Origin: JACCZX01 sp038216465
GTDB taxonomy: Bacteria > Pseudomonadota > Gammaproteobacteria > Burkholderiales > Burkholderiaceae_F
Reading direction: 5' to 3'
NCBI GenBank assembly: GCA_038216465.1
Contig: JBBQQC010000001.1
Coordinates: forward strand, 310,001 to 374,000
Length of the DNA stretch: 64,000 bases
The translations under genes were made by a program, and so were the position numbers. The notes beneath the pieces were generated by a model. That model saw only the letters and a list, made by a program, of their open reading frames with translations. It was not told where the DNA came from and did no database searches. Below are positions 42,913 through 51,214 of this stretch, piece by piece; within the stretch, counting starts at the first letter, position 1, and the number at the start of each line of letters is the position of its first letter.

Positions 42913-44058
42913 CTATTTCGCAGGGGCGGTGCGAGCCGCGCGAAAATCGGCGGGCTGCACGATGCCACCCTGATTGCCGAACGAATTCTTTACATGCGTG
43001 GCGACGGCCGCAAGTTCGACGTCCGACAGCGCCTTCCATGAAGGCATCGCGTTGCGGCCATTCAATACGATCTGCAGCATCTCAGGGGTGTTGGCGACGA
43101 CTTTGCTGCCGGCCAGCGGTGGAAACGCCGGCGGCGCACCGAGTCCGGTCGGTTGGTGGCACACTTGGCAGTTCGACTGGTAGACAGTCTGCCCGCGCGC
43201 AACGAGTTCTGGCTGGGTCCAGACCTTGGCAGGATCGTCGGCCAGCGCCGCCATCGCCTGCTTTCTGCTCGTGACCCACTTCGTGTAGTCCTCGGCGGAA
43301 ACGACCTTTACCGCGATCGGCATGAACGCATGGTCCTTGCCGCACAGCTCGTAGCATCGACCGTAGAACGTTCCGAGTTTATCGGCGCGAAACCAGGCGT
43401 CTCGCGTGAAGCCCGGAATCGCATCCTGCTTGACGCCGAGTTCCGGTACACCCCACGCATGAATGACGTCGCTGGCAGTCGTTATGACGCGCACTTTCCG
43501 GTTCACGGGCACCACCAGCGGCTCGGTGACCTCGCTCAGATAAAGATCGGTCTTCGCTTCGCTGCCTTCGATCTGTGCGCGCGGCGTTGCCAGGCGCGAC
43601 AAAAAGCCGATGCCTTCCCCCTCGCCTCGAATGTAGTCATAACCCCACTGCCATTGATACCCAGTCGCCTTGATCGTCAGATCGGCGTTGCTGGTGTCTT
43701 TCATCGCCACTACGGTGCGGGTTGCAGGCAGCGCCATCAGAATGATGATGATGAACGGGATCACGGTCCATACGATCTCTACCGTCGTGTTCTCGTGCCA
43801 ATTGGCCGCGACCGCGCCTTTCGACTTGCGGTGCCTCCAAATCGAATAAAACATCACGCCGAACACAAGTAGGAAAATCGCGCCGCAGATAATCAGCATG
43901 AAGTCATGCAGCGCGTAGATGTCTTCTGCGAGCTGCGTCGCCGGCGGCGGCAGGTTGTAGCGGCTGCGGACTGCCGCGGCTGCGTCACCAACCAGGATTG
44001 CCAGCGCCGCAGGCGCAATGGAGCGCATTCCGTTTGCTAGTAACTGACCGAATTTCAT
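42913..44058 (-). CDS. ctaC: Cytochrome c oxidase subunit II with fused cytochrome c domain
   Basis: 381 residues. A signal peptide and two membrane helices (about 50-72 and 92-112) precede the CuA cupredoxin domain, whose ligands are His200, Cys235, Cys239, His243 and Met246 (GRCYELCGKDHAFM). A cytochrome c domain follows (about 283-365) with the heme motif CQVCH at 297-301 and a probable axial Met338. Such a tethered heme makes this a caa3-like oxidase able to pass electrons from soluble cytochrome c internally. First gene of the oxidase operon after DUF2244. Confidence 0.96.
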   Translation of the reverse strand: MKFGQLLANGMRSIAPAALAILVGDAAAAVRSRYNLPPPATQLAEDIYALHDFMLIICGAIFLLVFGVMFYSIWRHRKSKGAVAANWHENTTVEIVWTVIPFIIIILMALPATRTVVAMKDTSNADLTIKATGYQWQWGYDYIRGEGEGIGFLSRLATPRAQIEGSEAKTDLYLSEVTEPLVVPVNRKVRVITTASDVIHAWGVPELGVKQDAIPGFTRDAWFRADKLGTFYGRCYELCGKDHAFMPIAVKVVSAEDYTKWVTSRKQAMAALADDPAKVWTQPELVARGQTVYQSNCQVCHQPTGLGAPPAFPPLAGSKVVANTPEMLQIVLNGRNAMPSWKALSDVELAAVATHVKNSFGNQGGIVQPADFRAARTAPAK

Positions 44059-44109
44059 CGCCGCTTCATCGCCTTCGCTGTCGCTGCCGCACCGTTTGCT
44101 GCGTCGTGG

Positions 44110-44595
44110 TCAAAGATTTCCGGCGCGGGCGCGCATCAGCGGACCGCTCAGCTCGCGGCCTAGCTGCATGCGCCGCTGATCGAGCAAGTACCGGCCCAGC
44201 TCGAGTTTGAGTTCCGGCGTCGTCAGATAAACACGCACGCGCCTGCCCCAACGCTTGCCACGCGACTCGACGTCAATGTGAGCAACCCGTGGATCAAGCT
44301 TCCATCGATGAGTGCGCACACCATCGCCCTGCTCCACCGTTAACGCGTCCGGCCCGACCGCGATGCGTTCGAAGTCGGCCGCATGCCGCCCATAGCAAAG
44401 AAACGCAATCGCCACTGCCACCAGCTCGAGACCTACAAAAGGAAGCACCATCCACAATCCGAAGGCGGCAAAACCCAGACCAAAGACGAAGGAAACCGCC
44501 ACCAGCGATCCAAAGACCAGCGCCAGCTGCCGCGGCGGCGCCGAGCAATTGCGCTTGATCAACCAGATGTTTGGTACCGGTATGGCTGCGGGCAT
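44110..44595 (-). CDS. DUF2244 membrane protein
   Basis: 161 residues from the Met at 44595. Two adjacent membrane helices (about 24-62) are followed by a cytoplasmic domain with VEQGDGVRTHRWKLDP and RVRVYLTTPELKLELG. This is the DUF2244 layout, often next to ctaC. Function unknown. A TATAAT box lies only 9 nt upstream of the start, so the leader is very short. ctaC starts 51 bp downstream, so DUF2244 probably heads the oxidase transcript. Confidence 0.85.
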   Translation of the reverse strand: MPAAIPVPNIWLIKRNCSAPPRQLALVFGSLVAVSFVFGLGFAAFGLWMVLPFVGLELVAVAIAFLCYGRHAADFERIAVGPDALTVEQGDGVRTHRWKLDPRVAHIDVESRGKRWGRRVRVYLTTPELKLELGRYLLDQRRMQLGRELSGPLMRARAGNL

Positions 44596-44604
44596 TGGCC
44601 GCGG

Positions 44605-44610
44605 ATTATA
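44605..44610 (-). promoter_or_regulatory. Perfect TATAAT -10 box upstream of DUF2244-ctaC
   Basis: Minus-strand TATAAT. No good -35 is visible at 16-18 nt (the best position reads GTACAC), which suggests an activator-dependent or extended promoter for the oxidase operon. Confidence 0.45.
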
Positions 44611-44621
44611 TTGGAGAGTGT

Positions 44622-44657
44622 TCCTCGTGTACGCGAGCCTCTCGGCTCGCACGTGCA
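44622..44657. repeat. Palindromic repeat, copy A
   Basis: TCCTCGTG, a stem GCGAGCC / GGCTCGC with TCTC loop, then ACGTGCA. A second copy at 58913-58949 shares both flanks and keeps the hairpin with different paired bases. Copy A lies between the LysM gene and DUF2244. Confidence 0.7.
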
Positions 44658-44709
44658 TTGGTCAGGACGAGCTGGCCCGTCCGCTTTGAATGGCTGCCAG
44701 GATGACAGT

Positions 44710-45192
44710 TTATTTTGGCGGTATGCGCAGATTCTGCCCTGGGTAGATCTTGTCCGGGTGGGTCAGCATCGGCTTGTTCGCCTCAAAGATTTTCTGATAG
44801 GCATTTGCGTCGCCATAGAACTCCTTGGCAATCTTGGACAGCGTATCGCCCTTGACCACGGTATAGAACTTCGATTCAGGCTGCGAAAGGTCAACCGTCA
44901 TTTTGTCGTCGACGGCCGCAATACCATGCACGTTGCCGGCGGCCAGGACGATTTTTTCCTTCGTCGCCTGATCTTTCGCGATGCCATAAACTTTGGCGGT
45001 CGCGCTAGCGCCATCGTACGTAACGGTCAGACCGGTCGCACTTAGCCCCATTGAGTTGATGTATTTCTCGATCGCGGTGGCCGCTTCGCGATTGGCGTCG
45101 GCAATCGCCGCCGCATCTGCCTGGGGGGCCGCCATCGCCGTCTTGCCGAACAATTTCTCTCCAGCGTCCTTGAAAAACGAAATGATTGACAT
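44710..45192 (-). CDS. BON and LysM domain protein (Kbp/YgaU-like)
   Basis: 160 residues with no signal peptide. A short N-terminus (FFKDAGEKLFGK) leads to a BON domain (about 45-105) and a C-terminal LysM domain (about 108-158: FYTVVKGDTLSKIAKEFYGD, then PGQNLRIP). E. coli Kbp of the same layout binds potassium in the cytoplasm, and a like role is plausible. GGAG precedes the ATG at 45192 at normal distance, which decides the start. Confidence 0.9.
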   Translation of the reverse strand: MSIISFFKDAGEKLFGKTAMAAPQADAAAIADANREAATAIEKYINSMGLSATGLTVTYDGASATAKVYGIAKDQATKEKIVLAAGNVHGIAAVDDKMTVDLSQPESKFYTVVKGDTLSKIAKEFYGDANAYQKIFEANKPMLTHPDKIYPGQNLRIPPK

Positions 45193-45244
45193 CGAATACT
45201 CCGTGGTTGAAAGCAATTGATAATTGTCAGGCAAGCTTTGGCGC

Positions 45245-46189
45245 TCAAGCGCCTCGGTTGCGACTCGCCAATTCTGCACGCACCGCTTCGACCGTGATGG
45301 CTGCAGTCCTGCCTGCAATTGGCTGCGGCTTCCACGCGTGACCGTAGGCGACTTCGAAGGTTAGTCGAATTCGCCCGTCGTCTCCTCGTTGCGCGTCCAG
45401 CGCGTGAAGCATTTCGCGCGCCTGCCGGCCCGAAGGCAGGAATCGAGCGCGATCGTCGCGCGGGTTTCCGCCCAGCGCGCGCACTTCGCGCAGCAATTCC
45501 TGAGGCGAGGCGTAGGTCAGCGTGATCAGCTCAGCGTCCATCACCGGCGTCGCAAATCCGCTTGCGACCATCATGTCGCCGAAATCGTGCATGTCAATGA
45601 ACGGCATCGGGCGCGCATCCGGGAGATTGATCGCCGCCACGCGCAATTCCTTCAGCGTGTCCGGGCCGAAACAGCTGAACATCAGCAAGCCATCGGTCTT
45701 AAGCACCCGCTTCCACTCGGGAAATACGGTATGCGGCTCCGGGTGCCAGTGCAGCATCAGGTTCGAAAAGACCAGTTCGACACTGTCACCGGCGATCGGC
45801 AGCCGACCGCCGTCGCCAACCACGCGATGCGCTGAAGTGCCGCGCAGCCAGCGGCCGACACGTGTGCTGATCGCGTCCCTATCGCCCACACCGATCATGC
45901 GCTCGGAAATATCGAGCCCGATCCAGCTCGCACGTGGATACCGCGCAAGCAACAGCCTACATGTCTCGGCAGTTCCGCAGCCGACGTCCAAAATGCGGCG
46001 CGGCGCCAGGCGGATGTACTGCAGCCGTTCGATCAGGCGCTGCGCGATCTCGCGCGGCAACGCCGCGCTGGCGCTGAAGCGCGCCGCGCGCGCGTCGAAC
46101 TGGCGGCGCACGGTAGTGACACGCGCCGGAACGCGCGGTGGCGCCACCATCGTAGGCGTCAGTTCGGAAGTTCCGGGACCAAGCGGCAT
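45245..46189 (-). CDS. bioC: Malonyl-ACP O-methyltransferase-like protein (BioC family)
   Basis: About 314 residues from the Met at 46189 (or 301 from 46150). The SAM-binding core has ILDVGCGTAETCRLLLARYP, GLDISERMI and VFSNLMLHWHPEPHTVFPEW, followed by GLLMFSCFGPDTLKELR, a segment highly typical of BioC. BioC methylates malonyl-ACP to start biotin synthesis. No other bio gene is in the window, so the function is inferred from sequence pattern. The N-terminus VRRQFDARAARF also matches the family. Divergent from comF. Confidence 0.83.
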   Translation of the reverse strand: MPLGPGTSELTPTMVAPPRVPARVTTVRRQFDARAARFSASAALPREIAQRLIERLQYIRLAPRRILDVGCGTAETCRLLLARYPRASWIGLDISERMIGVGDRDAISTRVGRWLRGTSAHRVVGDGGRLPIAGDSVELVFSNLMLHWHPEPHTVFPEWKRVLKTDGLLMFSCFGPDTLKELRVAAINLPDARPMPFIDMHDFGDMMVASGFATPVMDAELITLTYASPQELLREVRALGGNPRDDRARFLPSGRQAREMLHALDAQRGDDGRIRLTFEVAYGHAWKPQPIAGRTAAITVEAVRAELASRNRGA

Positions 46190-46195
46190 CGTCAG

Positions 46196-46219
46196 TCGAG
46201 TATATGCAGCTATGCTCGA
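46196..46219. promoter_or_regulatory. Imperfect palindrome between bioC and comF
   Basis: TCGAGTATA, six bases, TATGCTCGA: nine-base arms with one mismatch. The right arm contains TATGCT, a possible -10 for comF 22 bp upstream of its start. Confidence 0.4.
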
Positions 46220-46240
46220 TTGAACCTTTGATCCCGATTC

Positions 46241-46945
46241 ATGTTGCGTGCCCTGGCGTACCTGATGTTGCCGCCACACTGCGTGGTGTGCGAGCTTCAA
46301 CCCTGCGCAGAGAGCGTCTCGATTTGCGCCGAATGCGAGGCCGATTTTTTTTCGATAAGGTCGCGCTGCGACCGATGCGCGATCGGCGTCCCAGAGGCAC
46401 CGAACGGTGCACCCTCGACGTGCGGGCGATGTCTCGCGAGCAATCCCAATTTCGATGCAACGGCAGCGCTCGCGGACTACGTTTCTCCGATCGACGGAAT
46501 GGTTAAGGCAGTCAAGTTCAGAGCGCGCCTCGATCTAGCGGAGTTTTTTGGACGCTTTCTGGCAAAGCGGAACTCGGCTCAACTCGTCCTATTCGGCGAT
46601 GCCGTCGTGCTTCCAGTGCCGATGGCATTCGAGCGCGTGCAACAGCGCGGCTTCAACCAGTCGCATCACATTGCGCGCGCCTTCGCCGCCGCCGCCGGAG
46701 TCCGTTTAGTCACTGATCGATTGCTACGCGTTCGCCATTCTCCCCCGCAGCAATCGTTGGCGCTGAACGAGCGGCGGCGCAACGTGCGCGGCGCATTCGC
46801 CGTCGAGGGAGCGCTCAGTGGCCAGCGTGTGTTCGTCGTCGACGACGTGATGACTAGCGGCAGCACGCTCGATGAAGTCGCGCATGTTCTTAAAAAAGCC
46901 GGCGCGTCGCACGTTCATAACCTGATCGTGGCGCGAACTCCTTAA
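46241..46945 (+). CDS. comF: ComF-family phosphoribosyltransferase-like protein
   Basis: 234 residues. An N-terminal zinc-binding region with four Cys pairs (CVVC, CAEC, CDRC, CGRC) precedes a PRTase fold with VVLPVPMAFERVQQRGFNQS and the PRPP loop VFVVDDVMTSGSTLDE. ComF proteins help single-stranded DNA uptake in competent bacteria. In E. coli the homologue GntX is a neighbour of bioH. Pairing with a bioC-like gene here is similar. trmL follows 5 bp downstream. Confidence 0.92.
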   Translation: MLRALAYLMLPPHCVVCELQPCAESVSICAECEADFFSIRSRCDRCAIGVPEAPNGAPSTCGRCLASNPNFDATAALADYVSPIDGMVKAVKFRARLDLAEFFGRFLAKRNSAQLVLFGDAVVLPVPMAFERVQQRGFNQSHHIARAFAAAAGVRLVTDRLLRVRHSPPQQSLALNERRRNVRGAFAVEGALSGQRVFVVDDVMTSGSTLDEVAHVLKKAGASHVHNLIVARTP

Positions 46946-46950
46946 ACGCG

Positions 46951-47421
46951 ATGTTCCATATCGTTCTGGTCGAGCCGGAGATTCCACCCAATACCGGTAA
47001 CATCATCCGCTTAGCCGCCAATACCGGCGCAACGTTGCACTTGGTGGCGCCGCTCGGTTTCGATCTGGACGACAAGCAGCTACGGCGCGCGGGACTCGAC
47101 TACCGCGAATTCGCGGCGGTCAAGGTGCACGCAAGCTTCGACGCGCTCGTTAGCAGCGAGAAGCCACCGGCCGAGCGTCTGTTTGCGCTGACAACACGGA
47201 GCGCGCGTTTGATTGGCGACGTCCGATTCGCACCTCACGACTGGCTTGTGTTCGGGAACGAAACCGCGGGCCTGTCCGACGCGATTCGCGAGCGCTTTGC
47301 GCCGACGCAGAGGATCCGCCTGCCAATGCGCCCCGGCAACCGCAGCTTGAATTTGTCGAACGCGGTGGCAGTGGTGGTCTTCGAAGCGTGGCGCCAGGCG
47401 AACTACGCAGGTGGAAGCTGA
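46951..47421 (+). CDS. trmL: tRNA (cytidine(34)-2'-O)-methyltransferase
   Basis: 156 residues, a minimal SPOUT methyltransferase. PEIPPNTGNIIRLAANTGATLHLV is motif 1, FGNETAGLSDAI motif 2 and RLPMRPGNRSLNLSNAVAVVVFE motif 3 with the knot. It methylates the wobble base of tRNA-Leu species. It lies 5 bp after comF and is convergent with the LOG gene 3 bp away. Confidence 0.95.
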   Translation: MFHIVLVEPEIPPNTGNIIRLAANTGATLHLVAPLGFDLDDKQLRRAGLDYREFAAVKVHASFDALVSSEKPPAERLFALTTRSARLIGDVRFAPHDWLVFGNETAGLSDAIRERFAPTQRIRLPMRPGNRSLNLSNAVAVVVFEAWRQANYAGGS

Positions 47422-47424
47422 CGC

Positions 47425-48021
47425 TCACCCCAGCGACACGTGGTCGGTCGCCGACAGCGTCGTCCGCTCCGGGGCAACCCAGCCGCGCAAACGATTCAAC
47501 AACCGGTCCGGTGCGCGCTCGACCAACAACAGATCCTGGTGCTCGTGCCGAATAAAACGTTCCCCCACCGCGTGCTGCAGAAAGCTCAGCAAGGCGTCGA
47601 AGTAGCCTTCAACATTCAGCAGCCCGACGGGTTTGGCCTGCAGCCGAAGCTGCAGCCAGGTCACCATTTCAAACATTTCCTCGAGCGTGCCGAAACCGCC
47701 GGGAAGCACGATAAACGCATCACTGCGCAGCGCCATCGTCTGTTTGCGCGTGTGCATTGAGTCGACGACGATCAACTCGCTCAAACCGATATGCGCAACT
47801 TCGGGCTGCATCAAATGCTCTGGAATAACCCCGACAACGCGTCCGCCGCACGCAAGCGCCTCATCGGCCAGCGCGCCCATCAGTCCGACATGGCCGCCGC
47901 CGTACACCATCTCCACGCCGCTTTGCGCCAGTAAACGCGCTGTGGCTCGCGCGGCAACGATGTACTCGGCCCGCCCACCGGGCTGCGAGCCGCAAAAGAC
48001 ACATACAGCGCCAATGGTCAC
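47425..48021 (-). CDS. LOG-family protein (TIGR00730, nucleotide 5'-monophosphate nucleosidase type)
   Basis: 198 residues with a GTG start that overlaps the gpsA stop (GTGA). AVCVFCGSQPG is the N-terminal motif and MVYGGGHVGLMG the phosphate loop. The diagnostic LOG motif is LPGGFGTLEEMFE, preceded by MHTRKQTMALRSDAFIVLPGG with the conserved Arg. Such proteins cleave nucleoside monophosphates, including cytokinin precursors in plants and some bacteria. Upstream in-frame codons exist but lie inside gpsA. Confidence 0.9.
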   Translation of the reverse strand: MTIGAVCVFCGSQPGGRAEYIVAARATARLLAQSGVEMVYGGGHVGLMGALADEALACGGRVVGVIPEHLMQPEVAHIGLSELIVVDSMHTRKQTMALRSDAFIVLPGGFGTLEEMFEMVTWLQLRLQAKPVGLLNVEGYFDALLSFLQHAVGERFIRHEHQDLLLVERAPDRLLNRLRGWVAPERTTLSATDHVSLG

Positions 48022-49019
48022 GACAACCCCGCCTCCGTTTTCGGCTCGCGCGCAAGCAACGTCCGCAGCGCCTGCGACGGCGTCGAAGTGCGGTCGAGCA
48101 CTGCGCATACCGCTTGTGTAATCGGCATGTCGATTCCGCAGGAGCGCGCGCGCGCCAGCACCGAATGCGCGGAACGCGCGCCTTCGGCCACATGGCCAAG
48201 GTCCGCGGTTGCCTGCCGCACGTTGGCTCCGCGTCCGAGCGCCAGACCCACCCTGCGGTTGCGCGACAGCTCACCGGTCGCGGTCAAGATCAAATCGCCG
48301 ATGCCAGTCAGCCCCATGAAGGTCTCGGCGCGCGCCCCGGTGGCGATACCAAAGCGAGTCATCTCGACCAGCCCGCGCGTAATCAATGCGGCGCGTGCGT
48401 TCAGTCCTAGCTCGAGCGCGTCCGATATCCCGGTCGCTATCGCGATCACATTTTTTACGGCACCACCGACTTCGACCCCGACCACGTCGTCCGTCGAATA
48501 GATCCGCATCGCGCCACCATGCAGTGCCTCAGTAATAAATGCGCAAAATGTGGGGTCTCCGGCTACCGTCAGTGCGGTCGGTAAACCGCGTGCGACCTCG
48601 ATGGCAAAGCTCGGTCCCGAAAGCGGGCCGGCATCCTTACGATCGCCTGTTTCTTCGCGCACGACCTGATGCGGCAGTTGCGCGCGCCGCTGCTCGAAGC
48701 CCTTGCACAGCCAAACCAGCGGCGCCGACGGGGCGATGCATATCACGTCGCGCACGACCGCGCGAAGCGCATCGGTCGGGGTTGCGATCAGCAGCAAGCC
48801 GCCGGCCGCGCCGTGCGCCACTGCCGACTTCAGGTCATCGCTGAATTGAAGCGGTTGAGGCAACGCGAGCGCGGGTAGGTAACGGTCGTTGACCCGATCG
48901 CGGGCCAGAAGGGCGCATTGCTCGGCGTTGCGCGCATACAAGATCACCGAATGGCGCGCGCTGAGTACCGCAGCGATCGCTGTGCCCCACGCCCCCGCGC
49001 CGAGCACTGCGATGTTCAT
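48018..49019 (-). CDS. gpsA: Glycerol-3-phosphate dehydrogenase [NAD(P)+]
   Basis: A 333-residue enzyme supplying sn-glycerol 3-phosphate for phospholipids. GAGAWGTAIAAVLS is the N-terminal Rossmann motif. GPSFAIEVARGLPTALTVA and VEVGGAVKNVIAIATGISD carry the catalytic Lys and dihydroxyacetone-phosphate site. The order secB-gpsA (5 bp apart) is common in proteobacteria. Confidence 0.96.
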   Translation of the reverse strand: MNIAVLGAGAWGTAIAAVLSARHSVILYARNAEQCALLARDRVNDRYLPALALPQPLQFSDDLKSAVAHGAAGGLLLIATPTDALRAVVRDVICIAPSAPLVWLCKGFEQRRAQLPHQVVREETGDRKDAGPLSGPSFAIEVARGLPTALTVAGDPTFCAFITEALHGGAMRIYSTDDVVGVEVGGAVKNVIAIATGISDALELGLNARAALITRGLVEMTRFGIATGARAETFMGLTGIGDLILTATGELSRNRRVGLALGRGANVRQATADLGHVAEGARSAHSVLARARSCGIDMPITQAVCAVLDRTSTPSQALRTLLAREPKTEAGLS

Positions 49020-49024
49020 GGCAG

Positions 49025-49543
49025 CTATGCGCTGGCTGCGCCGCTACCGTTGGCCGAGGCCACTGCGGGCTGCTGCTGCATCGCCGCCATCTTCTGCGAA
49101 TAAAACGCCTCGAAGTTGATCTCGGCAAGATGAATCGCAGGCAGTCCGGTGCGCGATATCAGGTCGGCGATATTGGCGCGCAGGTACGGGTAAATGATGC
49201 CCGGGCAGACGACGCCCAGCACAGGGCCCATCTGCTCGCTGCTCAAGTTCCGAATCTCGAAAATGCCGCCCTGCTTGCCTTCGACCAGGAACAGCACCTT
49301 GTCTTTAACCTTCGCGGTCGCCGTTACGCGCACGACGACCTCGTGCACGGCATCGATCACTGCCGTATTGCTGACCTCGAGCTGAATGTCCACCGATGGC
49401 GCCTCGGCTTCGAGAAAGATCTGCGGTGCGTGCGGCATCTCAAGCGATGCATCCTTCAGGTACACCCGCTGCAGCTGAAATACGGGGGTTTGATCTGCGC
49501 CGATGGCGCTGGTGCCAGCAACGGCAGGGTTTGTGTCGTTCAT
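49025..49543 (-). CDS. secB: Protein-export chaperone SecB
   Basis: 172 residues. FQLQRVYLKDASLEMPHAP is the strongly conserved opening beta strand, and GIIYPYLRANIADLISRTGLP the subunit interface. SecB holds preproteins unfolded and hands them to SecA. It lies in the rhodanese-grxC-secB-gpsA order typical of betaproteobacteria. The C-terminus is Ala/Ser-rich. Confidence 0.96.
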   Translation of the reverse strand: MNDTNPAVAGTSAIGADQTPVFQLQRVYLKDASLEMPHAPQIFLEAEAPSVDIQLEVSNTAVIDAVHEVVVRVTATAKVKDKVLFLVEGKQGGIFEIRNLSSEQMGPVLGVVCPGIIYPYLRANIADLISRTGLPAIHLAEINFEAFYSQKMAAMQQQPAVASANGSGAASA

Positions 49544-49555
49544 TTTGTTTCCTGG

Positions 49556-49816
49556 TTACGCGGCGAGCAGCGGCACGAGCTTGCCGTCGCGATCAAGCGC
49601 CGACAATTCGTCAAAGCCACCGACGTGGGTATTGCCGATATAGATCTGCGGTACCGTCCGCCGCCCGGTTCGGGTCGTCATCTCGTCGCGGCGCGCCGGG
49701 TCGAGATCGACTCTGATTTTCTCGATGTCACTTACGCCACGCGCCTTCAGCAGCGCCTCGGCGCGCTGGCAGTAGGGGCAAACCGCGGTGCTGTACATCA
49801 CCACGTGCGCTGTCAT
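49556..49816 (-). CDS. grxC: Glutaredoxin 3
   Basis: 86 residues, a dithiol glutaredoxin with active site CPYC near residue 13 (YSTAVCPYCQRAEALL) and the glutathione-binding TVPQIYIG and HVGGFDEL motifs. It reduces disulfides with glutathione. It lies 11 bp after the rhodanese gene and 12 bp before secB. Confidence 0.96.
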   Translation of the reverse strand: MTAHVVMYSTAVCPYCQRAEALLKARGVSDIEKIRVDLDPARRDEMTTRTGRRTVPQIYIGNTHVGGFDELSALDRDGKLVPLLAA

Positions 49817-49827
49817 TTAATCCTCAA

Positions 49828-50229
49828 TCACGTTCTGAGCGGCAATCCTGCTTCGCGCCAGGCTGCGAGTCCGCCGCCCAAAACAAAGACTTCATTGAAC
49901 CCGCTCGACCGCAGCTGCGCAGCCACTTTGCCCGCTCCTTGGCCGTTCGCGCAAACGACAATCAGTGGTTTGTCTTTCTTCAGCCCGCCGGCACCGTTCT
50001 TGACCTTGTCGGCCGGCAGGTTGCGCGCGTTCGGAAGTGAGCCTTTCGCGAATTCCTCCGGCGGTCGTATGTCGACGATCGTCGCATTCTTGCCGTTGAT
50101 CAGCTGCGTGACCTGCAGCGTCGTCAAAGTCGGACCCGAAGCGCGCGTCCGAACCAGCGGCCACAGCAACATCCCGCCGCTCGCGAGAGCAAGCGCCACG
50201 AGAAAAACGTTGTCGATGAGAAACTGCAC
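49828..50229 (-). CDS. Membrane-anchored rhodanese-domain protein
   Basis: 133 residues. An N-terminal hydrophobic helix (about 4-25) precedes a rhodanese domain with NATIVDIRPPEEFAKGSLP and the catalytic Cys in IVVCANGQGAGKVAAQL, then VFVLGGGLAAWREAGLPL. This is the YibN-type layout found upstream of grxC and secB. Sulfur transfer is inferred from the active-site Cys. Divergent from gpmA, 51 bp between starts. Confidence 0.92.
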   Translation of the reverse strand: MQFLIDNVFLVALALASGGMLLWPLVRTRASGPTLTTLQVTQLINGKNATIVDIRPPEEFAKGSLPNARNLPADKVKNGAGGLKKDKPLIVVCANGQGAGKVAAQLRSSGFNEVFVLGGGLAAWREAGLPLRT

Positions 50230-50280
50230 GGGGAACCAACGAGACCGGCGACGAAGGGGCGCGGATTATAGAATAGCCCG

Positions 50281-51024
50281 ATGTACAAGCTCGTTCTGTT
50301 GCGCCATGGCGAGAGCCAATGGAACCTCGAGAACCGCTTTACCGGCTGGACCGATGTTGACCTGACCGACAACGGTCGGCGCGAAGCGCTTGCCGCGGGA
50401 ACGCTGCTGCGCGAGCAAGGATTCACATTCGACATTGCCTACACATCGGTGCTGAGACGAGCAATCCGGACGTTGTGGATCGCGCTCGATGTACTCGACC
50501 TGATGTGGTTGCCGGTGGTTCACAGTTGGCGCCTGAACGAGCGCCACTACGGTGCTCTGCAAGGGCTCAACAAAGCCGAAACCGCGGCTCAGTTCGGCGA
50601 AGAGCAAGTGTTGAAGTGGCGCCGCGCCTACGCGGTTGCGCCGGAGCCGCTTGCATCAAGCGGACTGGCCGATGATCCGCGCTATAAACATCTGAAGCCG
50701 GAGGACATGCCCACCACCGAGAGTCTGAAAGACACGGTGGGACGGGTCGTGCCGTTCTGGACCGACTCGATTGCCCCCGCCATCTTGCGTGGCCGCCGCG
50801 TCCTTGTGGCGGCGCACGGCAACTCACTGCGAGCGTTGATCAAGCATCTCGATCACTTGTCCGACGAGGACGTCGTGGCGCTCAACGTCCCCACCGCACG
50901 GCCGCTAGTCTATGAGCTGGATTCCGAACTGAAGCCAATCCGGCACTATTACCTTGGCGACGCCGCTGAGATCGCGCGCGCGGTGCAGGCGGTGGCTGCG
51001 CAGGGTCAGGTCAAAGCCAGATAA
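50281..51024 (+). CDS. gpmA: 2,3-bisphosphoglycerate-dependent phosphoglycerate mutase
   Basis: 247 residues of glycolysis and gluconeogenesis. LLRHGESQWNLENRFTGWTDVDLT is the phosphohistidine motif, RHYGALQGLNKAE the substrate loop and AAHGNSLRALIKHLD the second catalytic His. Length is that of the cofactor-dependent enzyme. A TTATAGAAT stretch just upstream may be its -10. In many betaproteobacteria an EnvC-type peptidase gene lies between gpmA and ctpA. Here it is absent. Confidence 0.96.
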   Translation: MYKLVLLRHGESQWNLENRFTGWTDVDLTDNGRREALAAGTLLREQGFTFDIAYTSVLRRAIRTLWIALDVLDLMWLPVVHSWRLNERHYGALQGLNKAETAAQFGEEQVLKWRRAYAVAPEPLASSGLADDPRYKHLKPEDMPTTESLKDTVGRVVPFWTDSIAPAILRGRRVLVAAHGNSLRALIKHLDHLSDEDVVALNVPTARPLVYELDSELKPIRHYYLGDAAEIARAVQAVAAQGQVKAR

Positions 51025-51093
51025 AACGATACTGGGCGGAACGTATGGGTCGCGACTGCTGTCGGACGTACGGTCAACCGATCGGCACGGCGG

Positions 51094-51120
51094 TTGCAAT
51101 AGATGCAGCGGGCCTATACT
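51094..51120 (+). promoter_or_regulatory. Possible sigma-70 promoter for ctpA
   Basis: TTGCAA (51094-51099), 15-nt spacer, TATACT (51115-51120). The -10 is good and the spacer short. It would give a leader of about 90 nt before ctpA. Confidence 0.45.
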
Positions 51121-51214
51121 TTGAAGTAGGTTTCCAACAGCGGCCTTTTGTTTAGCTTCAGTGGTTCGCGTCGCGTTAGTGTTCACTCGACAAACGTCGA
51201 AAATTGGGGGTGGC

